A stretch of DNA of 64,000 bases from Rhodanobacteraceae bacterium (GTDB lineage: Bacteria; Pseudomonadota; Gammaproteobacteria; Xanthomonadales; Rhodanobacteraceae): assembly GCA_030123585.1 (NCBI GenBank), contig CP126120.1, positions 2,171,001 to 2,235,000 on the forward strand. Reading direction: 5' to 3'. This document shows, piece by piece, positions 17,981-27,857 of this stretch (its first letter is position 1; each line of letters starts with the position of its first letter). The position numbers were made by a program, and so were the translations under genes. The notes beneath the pieces are model-generated. The model was given only the letters and a program-made list of their open reading frames with translations. It ran no database searches and was not told the DNA's origin.

Positions 17981-18481
17981 CTAGTCATTACGCCAGCCGC
18001 TGCGGCCGGACAACAAGGTTTTCAGCCAGCGCGACAACTGCATCCTTTCGTCGTCGCCCAGGCACTGCCCCACTTCCTGCTCGTGTCCGTGCGCGGCCAG
18101 CACCACATGATGGTGGCCATCGCCGCGGTCCAGCACGCGCACCCGCGTCCACGCCACGGGGAACGTGCGCGCGGCGCGCCCCATCGCGGGCAACTGCTCG
18201 ATCCGGACCAGGTCCGTATCCAGCGTGATCCGCTCCCTGCGATTCCCCTTGCGCCACACCAGCCAGAACGCGGTCGCGACCACCGGAATCTCGATCAGCG
18301 TGAACATCGGCGCGAACACGTCGCCGCCCCACGCCGCCAGGGCCGCCACCAGCAGGGCCGCGATGCACACTTCCCACGTCAACCGGCGAACCTGCCTGCG
18401 ATTGAGCGCGCGATTGGGCGCCAACAGCAGTGTCACCTGACCGGTTTCGGCCGCCACCGGAAGACGTGTGATCATGGGCAT
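17981..18481 (-). CDS. DUF2244 membrane protein
   Basis: About 166 residues: two adjacent membrane helices (I-A-A-L-L-V-A-A-L-A-A-W and F-T-L-I-E-I-P-V-V-A-T-A-F-W-L-V-W) followed by a cytoplasmic beta-rich part with E-R-I-T-L. This is the DUF2244 pattern, often encoded next to cox genes. The ATG at 18481 (or 18475) is preferred over the longer frame to 18553, whose first residues do not look native. It heads the coxB-coxA-coxC transcription unit and is divergent from putA. Function unknown. Confidence 0.8.
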   Translation of the reverse strand: MPMITRLPVAAETGQVTLLLAPNRALNRRQVRRLTWEVCIAALLVAALAAWGGDVFAPMFTLIEIPVVATAFWLVWRKGNRRERITLDTDLVRIEQLPAMGRAARTFPVAWTRVRVLDRGDGHHHVVLAAHGHEQEVGQCLGDDERMQLSRWLKTLLSGRSGWRND

Positions 18482-18627
18482 GCACGTTACCGCAATCCGG
18501 GAATCATACGGCCACGCGGCCATCGCAGCAAGAATAGGCGCCCCGATGTCCATGACTCATGTCATGCATCATTGGCTGCCCGGGCGCCGCGACGTAGAAT
18601 GGGCGGTCCTGTTGCGAGTCATCCTCG

Positions 18628-21600
18628 ATGGCCGAGATCCTGACGCCCGAACTGCCCGACGCCCCGGGCGCCGCGCGTGCGCGCATCACCGCCGCGTGGA
18701 GCGGCGACGAATCCGAAGTCGTCGCCGCCCGCCTCGCCGAGGCCACGCTGCCCCCGAAGGAAAGCGAAGCCGTCATCGCGCAGGCCGCAGCCCTGGTCGG
18801 GCGCGTGCGCGAACGCAACGCCGACCAGAGCGCGGTCGAATCCTTCATGCGCCAGTACGACCTTTCCAGCGAGGAAGGCGTGCTGCTGATGTGCGTCGCG
18901 GAAGCGTTGCTCCGGATTCCCGACAAGACCACCGCCGACAAGCTGATCCGCGACAAGCTGGGCGAAGCCGACTGGAAGAAACACCTCGGCAGCAGCGATT
19001 CGTTGTTTGTGAACGCCTCGACCTGGGGCCTGATGCTGACGGGCCATCTGGTGAGCCTCAGCGCACCCACCCGCGCGGACGCGGCCAACGCCTTCCAGCG
19101 CCTGATCGCGCGCGCCGGCGAGCCCGTGATCCGCCTCGCGGTGCGCCAGGCCATGCGCATCATGGGTCACCAGTTCGTGATGGGCCGCACCATCCAGGAA
19201 GCATTGGATCGTTCCGCGAAGGGCGACAACGCGAAGTACCGCTATTCCTACGACATGCTGGGCGAGGCCGCACTGACCGCGCCCGACGCGCTGCGTTACA
19301 AGCAGGCGTATCACGACGCGATCCTCGCGCTGGGCGCACGCGGGCCGTTCGCCAATCTGCTGGACGCGCCGTCGATCTCGGTGAAACTGTCGGCGCTGCA
19401 CCCGCGCTACGAAGTCGCCAAGCGCGCACGCGTGCACGCGGAACTGACGCCCGTGGTGCTGGAACTCGCGCAACTCGCGAAGGCGCAGGGCATCGCGTTG
19501 ACCATCGATGCCGAGGAAGCCGATCGGCTGGAATTGTCGCTGGACGTGATGGAAGCGGTGTTCACGCATCCATCGCTGGAGGGCTGGAACGGGTTCGGCC
19601 TCGCGGTGCAGGCGTACCAGAAGCGCGCACCGTTCGTGATCGAATGGCTGATCGAAACCGCGAAGGCCGCCAAGCGCCGCTGGTGCGTGCGGCTGGTCAA
19701 AGGCGCGTACTGGGATTCGGAGATCAAGCGCGCGCAGGAACTCGGACTCTCCGGCTACCCGTTGTTCACGCGCAAGCCCAACACCGACGTGTCCTACCTC
19801 GCCAACGCGCGCCGCCTGCTGGACGCCGGCCCGGACGTGATCTACCCGCAGTTCGCGACCCACAACGCGCACACCATCGCGGCGATCCACCATATCGCGA
19901 ACGGACGTCCCTTCGAGTTCCAGCGCCTGCACGGCATGGGCACCGACCTGTATGCGGAAGTCATCGGCCCCGAGCACTGGAACGTGCCGTGCCGCGTGTA
20001 CGCGCCGTGCGGCAGCCATGAAGACTTGCTGCCGTACCTGGTGCGCCGGCTGCTGGAGAACGGCGCCAACACCAGCTTCGTCAACCGCATCAGCGACGAG
20101 AAGCTGCCGATCCACGAACTGGTCGCCGATCCCTGCGCCGAAGTGCGCGCGTTCGGCGCGGCGCACGGCGGTCACTATCAGCATCCCCGCATTCCCTTGC
20201 CGATCGACCTGTACGGCACACTCCGGAAGAATTCCATGGGCGTCAACCTTGCCAACGATGACGAACTGAAATCCCTCGCCACCGCGGTCAACGCCAGGCG
20301 CGGCCCATGGCATGCCGAGCCGCTGGTACCGGGCGCGCAATCCGCGCAGCCGCAGCGCGATGTCACCAGCCCGGCCGACCATCGCGTCGTGGTCGGGCAG
20401 TCGCGCGATGCCGATGCCGCGACGCTGCTGCACGCGCTCGACAACGCCGTCGCCGCGCAAACCGCGTGGGACAACACGCCCGCCGGCGAGCGCGCCTCGA
20501 TCCTCGAACGCGCGGCCGACCTGCTGGAACAGAACCGCGGCGAACTGATCGCGCTGTGCGTGCGCGAAGCCGGCAAGACCATTCCCGCCGCGATCGGCGA
20601 AGTGCGCGAAGCCGCGGACATGTGCCGCTACTACGCGTCGATGGCGCGCAAGCTGTTCGGCAAACCCGAAGACCTGCCCGGCCCGACCGGCGAATCCAAC
20701 CAGTTGTTCCTGCGCGGACGCGGCGTGTTCGTGTGCATCTCGCCCTGGAATTTCCCGCTGGCAATCTTCACCGGGCAAGTCGCCGCCGGTCTCGCCGCGG
20801 GCAACAGCGTGATCGCCAAACCCGCCGAGCCCACCACGCTGATCGGCCACATGGCCGTGAAGCTGCTGCACCAGGCCGGCGTGCCGGAAAAGGTTTTGCA
20901 GTACGTGCCATGCCGCGGCTCGATGCTCGGCAAGACCCTGCTGACGCGCGACGAAGTCGCGGGCGTGTGCTTCACCGGTTCCACCGAAACCGCGTGGACC
21001 ATCAACCGCACGCTGGCCGCGCGCAATGCGCCGATCGCGGCGCTGATCGCCGAAACCGGCGGCCAGAACGCGCTGATCGCGGATTCCTCCGCGTTGCCCG
21101 AACAACTGGTCAAGGACGTGATGACCTCGGCGTTCGACTCCGCCGGCCAGCGCTGCTCGGCCGCGCGCGTGCTGTTCGTGCAGGAAGACATCGCCGACCA
21201 CGTCATCAACATGCTGAAAGGCGCGATGGATGAATTGAAGGTCGGCGATCCGGCGTTGCTCTCCACCGACGTCGGCCCGGTGATCGACCAGCCGTCCTGC
21301 GCCTCGCTGGAAGAACACGCCGAAGTGATGCGCGGTCAGGCCAAGCTCATCAACATGGCCAAGCTGCCCGAAGGCGCCGAACACGGCACCTACTTCGCGC
21401 CGCGCGCGTACGAGATCCCGTCGATCAAGCTGCTGACCCGCGAAGTGTTCGGTCCCGCGCTGCACGTGGTGCGCTGGAAGGCCGATGAACTCGACGCCGT
21501 GATCGATGCGATCAACGCCACCGGTTTCGGTTTGACGCTCGGCATCCACAGCCGCATCGATGAAACCGTCGAACACATCCGCCGCCGCGCGAAAGTTGGC

Positions 21601-21792
21601 AACACCTACGTCAACCGCAACCAGATCGGCGCGGTGGTCGGCGTGCAACCATTCGGCGGCGAGAACCTGTCCGGCACCGGCCCCAAGGCCGGCGGTCCGC
21701 ATTATTTGTTGCGCTTCGCGACCGAACGCACCTTCACCGTCAACACCACCGCCGCGGGCGGCAACGCGAGCCTGCTGACATTGCATGACTGA
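18628..21792 (+). CDS. putA: Bifunctional proline dehydrogenase / L-glutamate gamma-semialdehyde dehydrogenase
   Basis: A 1054-residue PutA that oxidises proline to glutamate in two steps using FAD and NAD+. The N-terminal half has the PRODH barrel (for example V-R-L-V-K-G-A-Y-W-D-S-E and R-L-H-G-M-G). The C-terminal half has the aldehyde dehydrogenase fold with F-T-G-S-T, the general base region A-E-T-G-G-Q-N and the catalytic Cys in G-Q-R-C-S-A. It lacks the N-terminal ribbon-helix-helix DNA-binding domain of trifunctional PutA, so it should not repress its own gene. Divergent from the DUF2244-cox operon. Confidence 0.95.
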   Translation: MAEILTPELPDAPGAARARITAAWSGDESEVVAARLAEATLPPKESEAVIAQAAALVGRVRERNADQSAVESFMRQYDLSSEEGVLLMCVAEALLRIPDKTTADKLIRDKLGEADWKKHLGSSDSLFVNASTWGLMLTGHLVSLSAPTRADAANAFQRLIARAGEPVIRLAVRQAMRIMGHQFVMGRTIQEALDRSAKGDNAKYRYSYDMLGEAALTAPDALRYKQAYHDAILALGARGPFANLLDAPSISVKLSALHPRYEVAKRARVHAELTPVVLELAQLAKAQGIALTIDAEEADRLELSLDVMEAVFTHPSLEGWNGFGLAVQAYQKRAPFVIEWLIETAKAAKRRWCVRLVKGAYWDSEIKRAQELGLSGYPLFTRKPNTDVSYLANARRLLDAGPDVIYPQFATHNAHTIAAIHHIANGRPFEFQRLHGMGTDLYAEVIGPEHWNVPCRVYAPCGSHEDLLPYLVRRLLENGANTSFVNRISDEKLPIHELVADPCAEVRAFGAAHGGHYQHPRIPLPIDLYGTLRKNSMGVNLANDDELKSLATAVNARRGPWHAEPLVPGAQSAQPQRDVTSPADHRVVVGQSRDADAATLLHALDNAVAAQTAWDNTPAGERASILERAADLLEQNRGELIALCVREAGKTIPAAIGEVREAADMCRYYASMARKLFGKPEDLPGPTGESNQLFLRGRGVFVCISPWNFPLAIFTGQVAAGLAAGNSVIAKPAEPTTLIGHMAVKLLHQAGVPEKVLQYVPCRGSMLGKTLLTRDEVAGVCFTGSTETAWTINRTLAARNAPIAALIAETGGQNALIADSSALPEQLVKDVMTSAFDSAGQRCSAARVLFVQEDIADHVINMLKGAMDELKVGDPALLSTDVGPVIDQPSCASLEEHAEVMRGQAKLINMAKLPEGAEHGTYFAPRAYEIPSIKLLTREVFGPALHVVRWKADELDAVIDAINATGFGLTLGIHSRIDETVEHIRRRAKVGNTYVNRNQIGAVVGVQPFGGENLSGTGPKAGGPHYLLRFATERTFTVNTTAAGGNASLLTLHD

Positions 21793-21977
21793 CGTTCGTT
21801 GCGGCAGAAACGTGAAGCAACGCTGCCGTTCATTCATGACTCGTTCGGATTTCGCGCAAAAACCGACTTGCGCCTGAATCAACGAGCCGCGCGGGGTTGC
21901 GCCTGCATTGCGTGCCTCGTTACGGTGAAATGACGGCGCCTGTCGACGCCGTGCATTTCGCCGATGAGGAGAACGCA

Positions 21978-22412
21978 ATGATTGGACGACTCAACCGCAC
22001 AGGCGTCGCGGCCGCCATGACGCTGGGGCTTGCCATGCTGGCGCCGGCAGCGCTCGCGCAAACCCAACCCACCACCCCGCAGCAGGCACAGCCCCAAGGC
22101 AATGCTGCTGCATCCCAAGCCGACACCGGGCCCGCCCCGAACGACACGGAACTGAAAAACTTTGCACAAGCCATCGTGGACGTGCAGAACATCAAGAACT
22201 CCATGCAACCCCAACTCGCGGCCGCGCAGACCGCGGACGCCCATACGAAACTGGAAGCGCAAGCCGAAAAGAAGATGGAAGCCGCGGTCGAAAGCCACCA
22301 GTTGACGCCGCAACGCTACGTGCAGATCGCGAACCTGATGCAGACGGACAGCAGCGTCCGGGCCAAGGTCCAGAAGCTGTTGCCGCCGCAGCCGCAACCA
22401 TCGCAGTCGTGA
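21978..22412 (+). CDS. DUF4168-like periplasmic protein
   Basis: 144 residues: signal peptide ending A-L-A-Q near residue 28, a Gln/Pro/Ala-rich linker, then a helical region with F-A-Q-A-I-V-D-V-Q and the C-terminal pattern L-T-P-Q-R-Y-V-Q-I-A that recalls DUF4168. The ATG at 21978 has GAGGAG upstream. Monocistronic after putA and followed by a hairpin. Function unknown. Confidence 0.7.
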   Translation: MIGRLNRTGVAAAMTLGLAMLAPAALAQTQPTTPQQAQPQGNAAASQADTGPAPNDTELKNFAQAIVDVQNIKNSMQPQLAAAQTADAHTKLEAQAEKKMEAAVESHQLTPQRYVQIANLMQTDSSVRAKVQKLLPPQPQPSQS

Positions 22413-22420
22413 AAAACGAG

Positions 22421-22454
22421 AGACGCCGGACGCAACGAGCCGTCCGGCATCTCG
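22421..22454. terminator. Hairpin between the DUF4168 gene and the permease operon
   Basis: GCCGGACG and CGTCCGGC around an eight-base loop, extended by GAGA/TCTC after one mismatch. The two flanking genes converge on it. There is no strong T-run, so this may be a rho-independent terminator of weak type or only a stem-loop. Confidence 0.5.
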
Positions 22455-22550
22455 CCCTGTCTTTCGCACGACGCGCGCATCCTGCGTAGTCGCCTCCGAC
22501 GCCGGCGCCGGCGTATGACGGCCAACCGCGAGACCTGCTCCGATGCGTGA

Positions 22551-23780
22551 CTACACCGAACGCGTCGCCACCACCGGCGGCACGCGAGACGCGCGCAACG
22601 CCGGCGCCAGCACGGCGAGCTGACCCAGGATCCACAGCGCGATGGCGCCAACCGGCAAGTACCACAACGGCAGGCGCGGCAGTTCGTAGTGCTGCATCAG
22701 CAACAGGTTCAGGCCGACCGCCAGCAACACGCCCAGCACCACGCCCAGCGTGACGATCAGGAAGTTCTCGGTCTGGAAGTAATGCAGGATGTTGCCGCGC
22801 GTCGCGCCCAGCGCGCGGCGGATGCCGATGGTGCGGGTGCGCTGCTGCACCCAGAAATTCGCCAAGCCCGTGATCCCGAGTGCGGCGACGAACAACAGGC
22901 CCAGCGCCGAAGCGACCAGCAGGCTGATCATGGTGCGGTCACGCTGAAAGTATCTGTTCCGCAGTTGCTGGAAGGTCATGTCGTTGCGCAACACGCGATT
23001 GCCGTCGAGGCGGTACAACACACTCTTCGCTTGCTCCAGCACCCGCTCGCGCTCCTGCGGCCGGGTGCGCAGGACATAAGTCACGTCGCTGGTATCCGGC
23101 AGCATCGGCAACATCACGCTGAAGTCGTTGTCGGTTCCGGTCCCGACGTTTGGCCGCACAAGATTCGCGACCACCCCCACGACTCGTATCGGGTTCGGCG
23201 TGGTGTAGATCGTTTTACCAAGGGCGCTCTCACCATGGAACAGGCGTTCGGCGAGCGCACGGGTGATGATGGCGGTGGGGGCCTTGTCGAGGCCGTCGTA
23301 ATCATGCGCACTGCCTTCGGGGATGTATTCGTCCGGCCGGAAATCGCGCCCAGCTACCAATTGCAGGCCCAGCGTTTTCAGTTCGCCCGGCGTGCCGTTG
23401 AACGCGCTCATGAGCGCATGCGCTGTGATGACCTTCGGAATATCGGGACCAACCACGATGCTATTGGTCCAGTCGTTCTGGTTGAAGGGCAGGGCATCGA
23501 CCGCCGCAACCGATTCAACTCCCGGAATCATCTGCAATGCAGCGAGATCGGATTGGTGCCGCGCAACCTGGTCTGCGTTGCGATCGAGGTTGATGCTGTC
23601 GAGTATCACGAGTTGGTTTTCGGCCACGCCACTTGGAATGTTCATCAGCGCACTGTGCTGCTGGATCATGAAGGCGACGTTGCACACGATCGCGCAGGTC
23701 AAAGCGACCAGCAGCGCCAGCAGACCCGCGATGAGTTTGTGGCGGCGCAGGGTGGCGAGGATCGGCTGGAATTCCGTCAT
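22551..23780 (-). CDS. MacB/FtsX-type ABC permease (type 2, second copy)
   Basis: 409 residues: one N-terminal helix (I-A-G-L-L-A-L-L-V-A-L-T), a large periplasmic MacB_PCD-like domain, then three helices of the FtsX domain near the C-terminus (including G-I-R-R-A-L-G-A-T-R-G-N-I-L). It resembles the gene at 25100-26362 throughout, starting with the same layout (R-R-H-K-L-I-A-G versus R-K-H-K-A-G-V-F). Both end in V-P-P-V-V-A-T-R-S-V. Last gene of a four-gene operon. Such permeases usually export lipoproteins, peptides or toxic compounds with a separate ATPase, which is not nearby. Confidence 0.88.
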   Translation of the reverse strand: MTEFQPILATLRRHKLIAGLLALLVALTCAIVCNVAFMIQQHSALMNIPSGVAENQLVILDSINLDRNADQVARHQSDLAALQMIPGVESVAAVDALPFNQNDWTNSIVVGPDIPKVITAHALMSAFNGTPGELKTLGLQLVAGRDFRPDEYIPEGSAHDYDGLDKAPTAIITRALAERLFHGESALGKTIYTTPNPIRVVGVVANLVRPNVGTGTDNDFSVMLPMLPDTSDVTYVLRTRPQERERVLEQAKSVLYRLDGNRVLRNDMTFQQLRNRYFQRDRTMISLLVASALGLLFVAALGITGLANFWVQQRTRTIGIRRALGATRGNILHYFQTENFLIVTLGVVLGVLLAVGLNLLLMQHYELPRLPLWYLPVGAIALWILGQLAVLAPALRASRVPPVVATRSV

Positions 23781-23789
23781 GGCATCACC

Positions 23790-25100
23790 TCACTGAGCCT
23801 TGAGCTGCAGCGCCGGCGGCACCAGGCACGCACGCCACGCCGGGAGCAGTCCGGCCAATACGCTGGCGACGACCGCCAGCACCACGGTGCCGACCAGCAT
23901 CGGCACGTCCATCTGTGCGAGATGCGCGTAGCCGTCGGGGCGCTGGCGGATACTCCACAGCCCGAACTGTGCGATCAACAAACCAAGCACGCCGCCTGCC
24001 GCGCCGATCAACGCGGATTCGATGCCGAACTGCGCGAAGATGTCGCGCCGCCGCGCACCCAGCGCGCGGCGCACGCTCACCTCGCCGCTGCGGCGCAGGA
24101 ACTTGGCAAGCAGCAAGGCCATCACGCTCAACATGCACACACACAGAAAACCGATCGCCAGCCACATCTGCATCGACAGGTTGGCGGGAATCACCTGTTC
24201 GTGTGCGAGCCATGCCATCAAGTCGTAGAGACGTGGCGGTGCATCCTTGCGCGGGAATCGCCCGTGGTCCTGCTGATCGTGCCAGTAATCGTCAAGAAAA
24301 CGTCGGTAGGCCGCGACCTTGGCGGGACTGTCCAGTGCCACCCAGAACTGCAGCCATGTGCAGTGATCGCTTTTGCGATCGTCGCCGCCACTCCCCCAAC
24401 ATGCGAAGTGGCCATTGAACGAGAATTTCAGTTCGAGCGCGGTTTGCAATGGCAGGAAGAACTGATCGGCTTCCCCAAAAATGTGCTCGCCACGCTGCGC
24501 GTAAAACTTCGGCTGCGGGTGCCAGTCGTTCACCACGCCGATCACCCTGAAATCCGTGTTGTTGAGGCTGATCGTCCGACCAATGCCGGTGACATTGCCG
24601 AACAGCTTGCGATCCAGCGTACTGTTCAGTACCACCACCCTTGCATGGTTTTCATCCTGTGCCGCCGTCCAACCGCTGCCTGCACGGAATGGCACGCCAA
24701 ACATCTTGAAGAAATCGGCCGTGACGTAATGGCCGCGCTCGAAGAACGGGTGCAGGTCCGCACGGGCAGGCTGTATCGCAACCGAGCCGGCACTCATCGC
24801 GGCTTGTCCGTCTGCGCGCGCAGCATGCAGCAGGTTCATCACATCGGTCCAGGTAAAGGCATCCGGCGTGCCGCGGATTCCCGTTGGGCCTGAATCCTGT
24901 CCCGGCGGGCGCGGATCCAGCATCGGTACGAACAATCTTGCACTGCGGCCGGGCAACGGATCGCCCGACATCACGTGCAGCACCGTGATCATGGTCATGC
25001 TGGCGCCGATGCCGAGTCCGATCGCGAGCACCATGAGGCCGGTGAGGATTGGCGTGCGCCTGAGGCTGCGCCAGGCCAAATCAAGGTAGTAACCGAACAT
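23790..25100 (-). CDS. MacB/FtsX-type ABC permease (type 1, second copy)
   Basis: 436 residues beginning M-F-G-Y-Y-L-D-L-A-W-R-S-L-R-R, almost the same as the start of the protein at 26373-27689. One N-terminal helix, periplasmic domain, three C-terminal helices with S-V-R-R-A-L-G-A-R-R. The ATG at 25100 overlaps the stop of the gene before it by one base (TAATG), so translation is coupled. The longer frame to 25505 runs over the upstream gene and is not native. Third gene of the operon. Confidence 0.88.
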   Translation of the reverse strand: MFGYYLDLAWRSLRRTPILTGLMVLAIGLGIGASMTMITVLHVMSGDPLPGRSARLFVPMLDPRPPGQDSGPTGIRGTPDAFTWTDVMNLLHAARADGQAAMSAGSVAIQPARADLHPFFERGHYVTADFFKMFGVPFRAGSGWTAAQDENHARVVVLNSTLDRKLFGNVTGIGRTISLNNTDFRVIGVVNDWHPQPKFYAQRGEHIFGEADQFFLPLQTALELKFSFNGHFACWGSGGDDRKSDHCTWLQFWVALDSPAKVAAYRRFLDDYWHDQQDHGRFPRKDAPPRLYDLMAWLAHEQVIPANLSMQMWLAIGFLCVCMLSVMALLLAKFLRRSGEVSVRRALGARRRDIFAQFGIESALIGAAGGVLGLLIAQFGLWSIRQRPDGYAHLAQMDVPMLVGTVVLAVVASVLAGLLPAWRACLVPPALQLKAQ

Positions 25101-26362
25101 TACACGCTCCTCGTCGCCACCACCGGCGGCACGTTGGAAGCACGCCGCGCAGGCGCGAACACCGCGACCTGCCCAAGCAGCAGGATCACGATCACGCCCA
25201 CGATCACGTACCACACCGGCATGCGGTCCATCTGGAACATCCGCAGCAGCATCAGGTTGATCCCGATCGCCAGCACGATCCCGGCGACACAACCGCCGCC
25301 CGCGATCAGCAGGTTCTCGCACTGGAAGTAATGCAGGATGTTGGCTTTCGTCGCGCCCAGTGCGCGGCGGATGCCGATCTGCTTGTGCCGCTGGTTGACC
25401 CAGAAACTGGTGAGGCCGGTCATGCCGACGCAGGTGATCACCAGCAGGATCACGCAGATTGTGGTCAGCACCTGCACCATGAAGTCGTCCAGCGCATAAC
25501 CCCACGCCCGCACTTGCGCGAAGGTGCGCAGGCCTTCCGGCTCGTAACGGCCGCCGGGCGGGATCACCCGCATCGGATCGGCCTTGAACAGCGCGGTGCG
25601 TACTTCCTGCATCGCCTGCTGCATTCGTCCCGGCTTGGCGCGCACGGCGTACATCGTCGAGGCGTCATCGGTGCGCAACGGAAGCAGCACGGCGTCGTAA
25701 GCGATGGCATCGTCGTTGTCGGCGTTGGCGGTAAGGATCCGCGCGACCACGCCCACGATGATGCTGGGCGCGGTATTGCCGTTGAGATAGATCGGCTGCC
25801 CCACGGCGTTGCCGTGCGGGAACAATTTGTCCGCCAAGGCGCGGCTCACGATGATCACGGGCGGTTCGGGTTTCTCGCCGACCGCGCGGGCGTGCACATC
25901 GGTGCGGTCGAAATTGCGCCCGGCGATCAACTTCAGGCCAAACGTCGGCAGCAAATCCTGATCGCCAGTGAACAAGTTGGCCCGGGTCTTCGTGTGGCCT
26001 TGACCCGGTTGCAGCGAAACGTGGGTCATATCGACGTCACGCAGCAGCGGCAGCGTGTTGATCGGCGTCGCATATTCCACGTCAGGCAAAGCGCGCAAAG
26101 CGGCAAGATCGGTCAGCTGCATCGAATCGAGTTTTTCGATTGCTGCCTGTGATTTGCCCGCAGGCGCGCCAACGTAGGTCTGGGTGACCATGAACAGGCC
26201 GTTCTCGACGAGACCGGTCGGCCGGTGGATGCGTTCGATTTTCTGGCCGACGATGAAGAACACGTTGCACACGATCGCCAGCGTCAACGCGATCTGCAGG
26301 CCGATCAGGAACACGCCGGCCTTGTGCTTGCGCAGCGCGGACACGACGGGTGGCAGGGTCAT
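25100..26362 (-). CDS. MacB/FtsX-type ABC permease (type 2, first copy)
   Basis: 420 residues, same architecture as the other three. It ends P-P-V-V-A-T-R-S-V, as does the 22551-23780 protein. FtsX helices include G-I-R-R-A-L-G-A-T-K-A-N-I-L. Ten bases after the stop of the 26373-27689 gene. The type 1/type 2 order followed by another type 1/type 2 pair indicates a two-gene module that was duplicated. Confidence 0.88.
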   Translation of the reverse strand: MTLPPVVSALRKHKAGVFLIGLQIALTLAIVCNVFFIVGQKIERIHRPTGLVENGLFMVTQTYVGAPAGKSQAAIEKLDSMQLTDLAALRALPDVEYATPINTLPLLRDVDMTHVSLQPGQGHTKTRANLFTGDQDLLPTFGLKLIAGRNFDRTDVHARAVGEKPEPPVIIVSRALADKLFPHGNAVGQPIYLNGNTAPSIIVGVVARILTANADNDDAIAYDAVLLPLRTDDASTMYAVRAKPGRMQQAMQEVRTALFKADPMRVIPPGGRYEPEGLRTFAQVRAWGYALDDFMVQVLTTICVILLVITCVGMTGLTSFWVNQRHKQIGIRRALGATKANILHYFQCENLLIAGGGCVAGIVLAIGINLMLLRMFQMDRMPVWYVIVGVIVILLLGQVAVFAPARRASNVPPVVATRSV

Positions 26363-26372
26363 CGCGGCATCC

Positions 26373-27689
26373 TCAGTTCGACTTGATCTGCCACGCCGGC
26401 TGTACGTGCGCCGCGCGCCAGGTCGGGTACAGCGCGGCCAGCAGCGTGGCGACGATGGCCACCACCAACGTCAGCGCCAGCAACTTCACGTCCAGCGACG
26501 GCATCATCGACGACCAGCTCTGCGGAAAACGCGCACGCAACCAGAACAGCGCGAGCCAGGTGAAAACGATGCCGAGCACGCCACCGCCCACGCCGATCAG
26601 GGCGCCTTCGGTCAGGAATTGCGCATAGATCGAGCGGCGCGGCGCGCCGAGTGCGCGGCGCACACCGATCTCGCCGCTGCGGCGCAGGAATTTCGCCAGC
26701 ATCAGGCCGATCGTGTCCACTAGGCACACGATCAAGAGACCCACGCCGACCATCCGCAAAATCTGGATGCCGGACCAGACCACTTGTTCGTACTTGAGCC
26801 AGTCCAGCAGGCCGAACAGACGCACGTTGGGCGGCCACGCAAAGCGCTGCTGCGCGAAGCCGGTCAGGTACTCGCGATAGCGCCGCACCGCCGCGGCGCC
26901 GTCCAGTTGCGCGATGTAGCTGATCCACGCGCAGCTTGAATGCATGAAGCCCTCGAATCCAGGCTGCTCGGGCCTCTTGAAGCAGCCGCCCTGCGCGGTG
27001 CCGTTGCTTGGAATTTGCGCCGCGATCGCGGTATTGAAGGGCACGAACACCTCGGTGGGCTTGATCATGAATCCGCCGAACGCCGGCACGTCGTAATAAG
27101 CCGGCTGCGGGTTCCAGTCCTTCAGCACCCCGACCACCTGGTAGTTGCGGCCATTGAGCTGCAACGTCTTGCCGACACTGTCGCCGCCGCCGAATACCTT
27201 GTCGTTGAGCAGCCGTCCGATCACCACGACTTGCGCGCGATCCTTGTCGTCGGCATCGCTCCAGCCGCTGCCGTACTGGAAAGGCACGTCCAGCATCGGG
27301 AAAAACTCGCCGGTCACAGCGAACCCGGATGCGTTGAACGGATGCAGGCCCACCTGATCCGGCACGACCGTCGGCACGATCCAGTAATTCGCGGACTGGT
27401 ACGTTGCGCGGTGCTCGCGCAGCAAGGCTTCGGCGGTGGCGTAGTCAAGCAACACCGGCGGGTCGTTGTTCTTGTACTGCTTGCTCGCCGCCGGGCCCCA
27501 CATGTCGATGGTCGGGAAATAAATCACGCCCGACTTCTGCGGGATCGGATCGCGCGCCAGCAGGTGCTGCAGCGTCCAGGTGCTCATCGCCAGCGCCACG
27601 CCCACGCCGATGCTGAGCACCATCAACGCGGTGAGGCCGGGGCTGCGCCTGAGGCTGCGCCAGGCAAGATCGAGGTAATAACCAAGCAT
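26373..27689 (-). CDS. MacB/FtsX-type ABC permease (type 1, first copy)
   Basis: 438 residues beginning M-L-G-Y-Y-L-D-L-A-W-R-S-L-R-R; this ATG at 27689 matches the sister protein and is preferred to the ATG at 27743. N-terminal helix (T-A-L-M-V-L-S-I-G-V-G-V), periplasmic domain with several Cys/Trp positions, and C-terminal FtsX helices with G-V-R-R-A-L-G-A-P-R. First gene of the operon; upstream are a GC-rich palindrome (27858) and the fadL terminator (27920). Confidence 0.88.
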   Translation of the reverse strand: MLGYYLDLAWRSLRRSPGLTALMVLSIGVGVALAMSTWTLQHLLARDPIPQKSGVIYFPTIDMWGPAASKQYKNNDPPVLLDYATAEALLREHRATYQSANYWIVPTVVPDQVGLHPFNASGFAVTGEFFPMLDVPFQYGSGWSDADDKDRAQVVVIGRLLNDKVFGGGDSVGKTLQLNGRNYQVVGVLKDWNPQPAYYDVPAFGGFMIKPTEVFVPFNTAIAAQIPSNGTAQGGCFKRPEQPGFEGFMHSSCAWISYIAQLDGAAAVRRYREYLTGFAQQRFAWPPNVRLFGLLDWLKYEQVVWSGIQILRMVGVGLLIVCLVDTIGLMLAKFLRRSGEIGVRRALGAPRRSIYAQFLTEGALIGVGGGVLGIVFTWLALFWLRARFPQSWSSMMPSLDVKLLALTLVVAIVATLLAALYPTWRAAHVQPAWQIKSN

Positions 27690-27857
27690 CCTTGGCCTCC
27701 CGTGGCAGGATGAAGCACCCGTTGCGCGCAAACAGCGTGGCACGGCTGGATTTCAGCCGTTCCGCACCGACAGCGATTGCATTCGCCATGCCATGCCGGC
27801 GACGGGTGGCCGCTTTACATCAATCAGTCATTTACGGGCGCACGGGAATTGTTTTGG

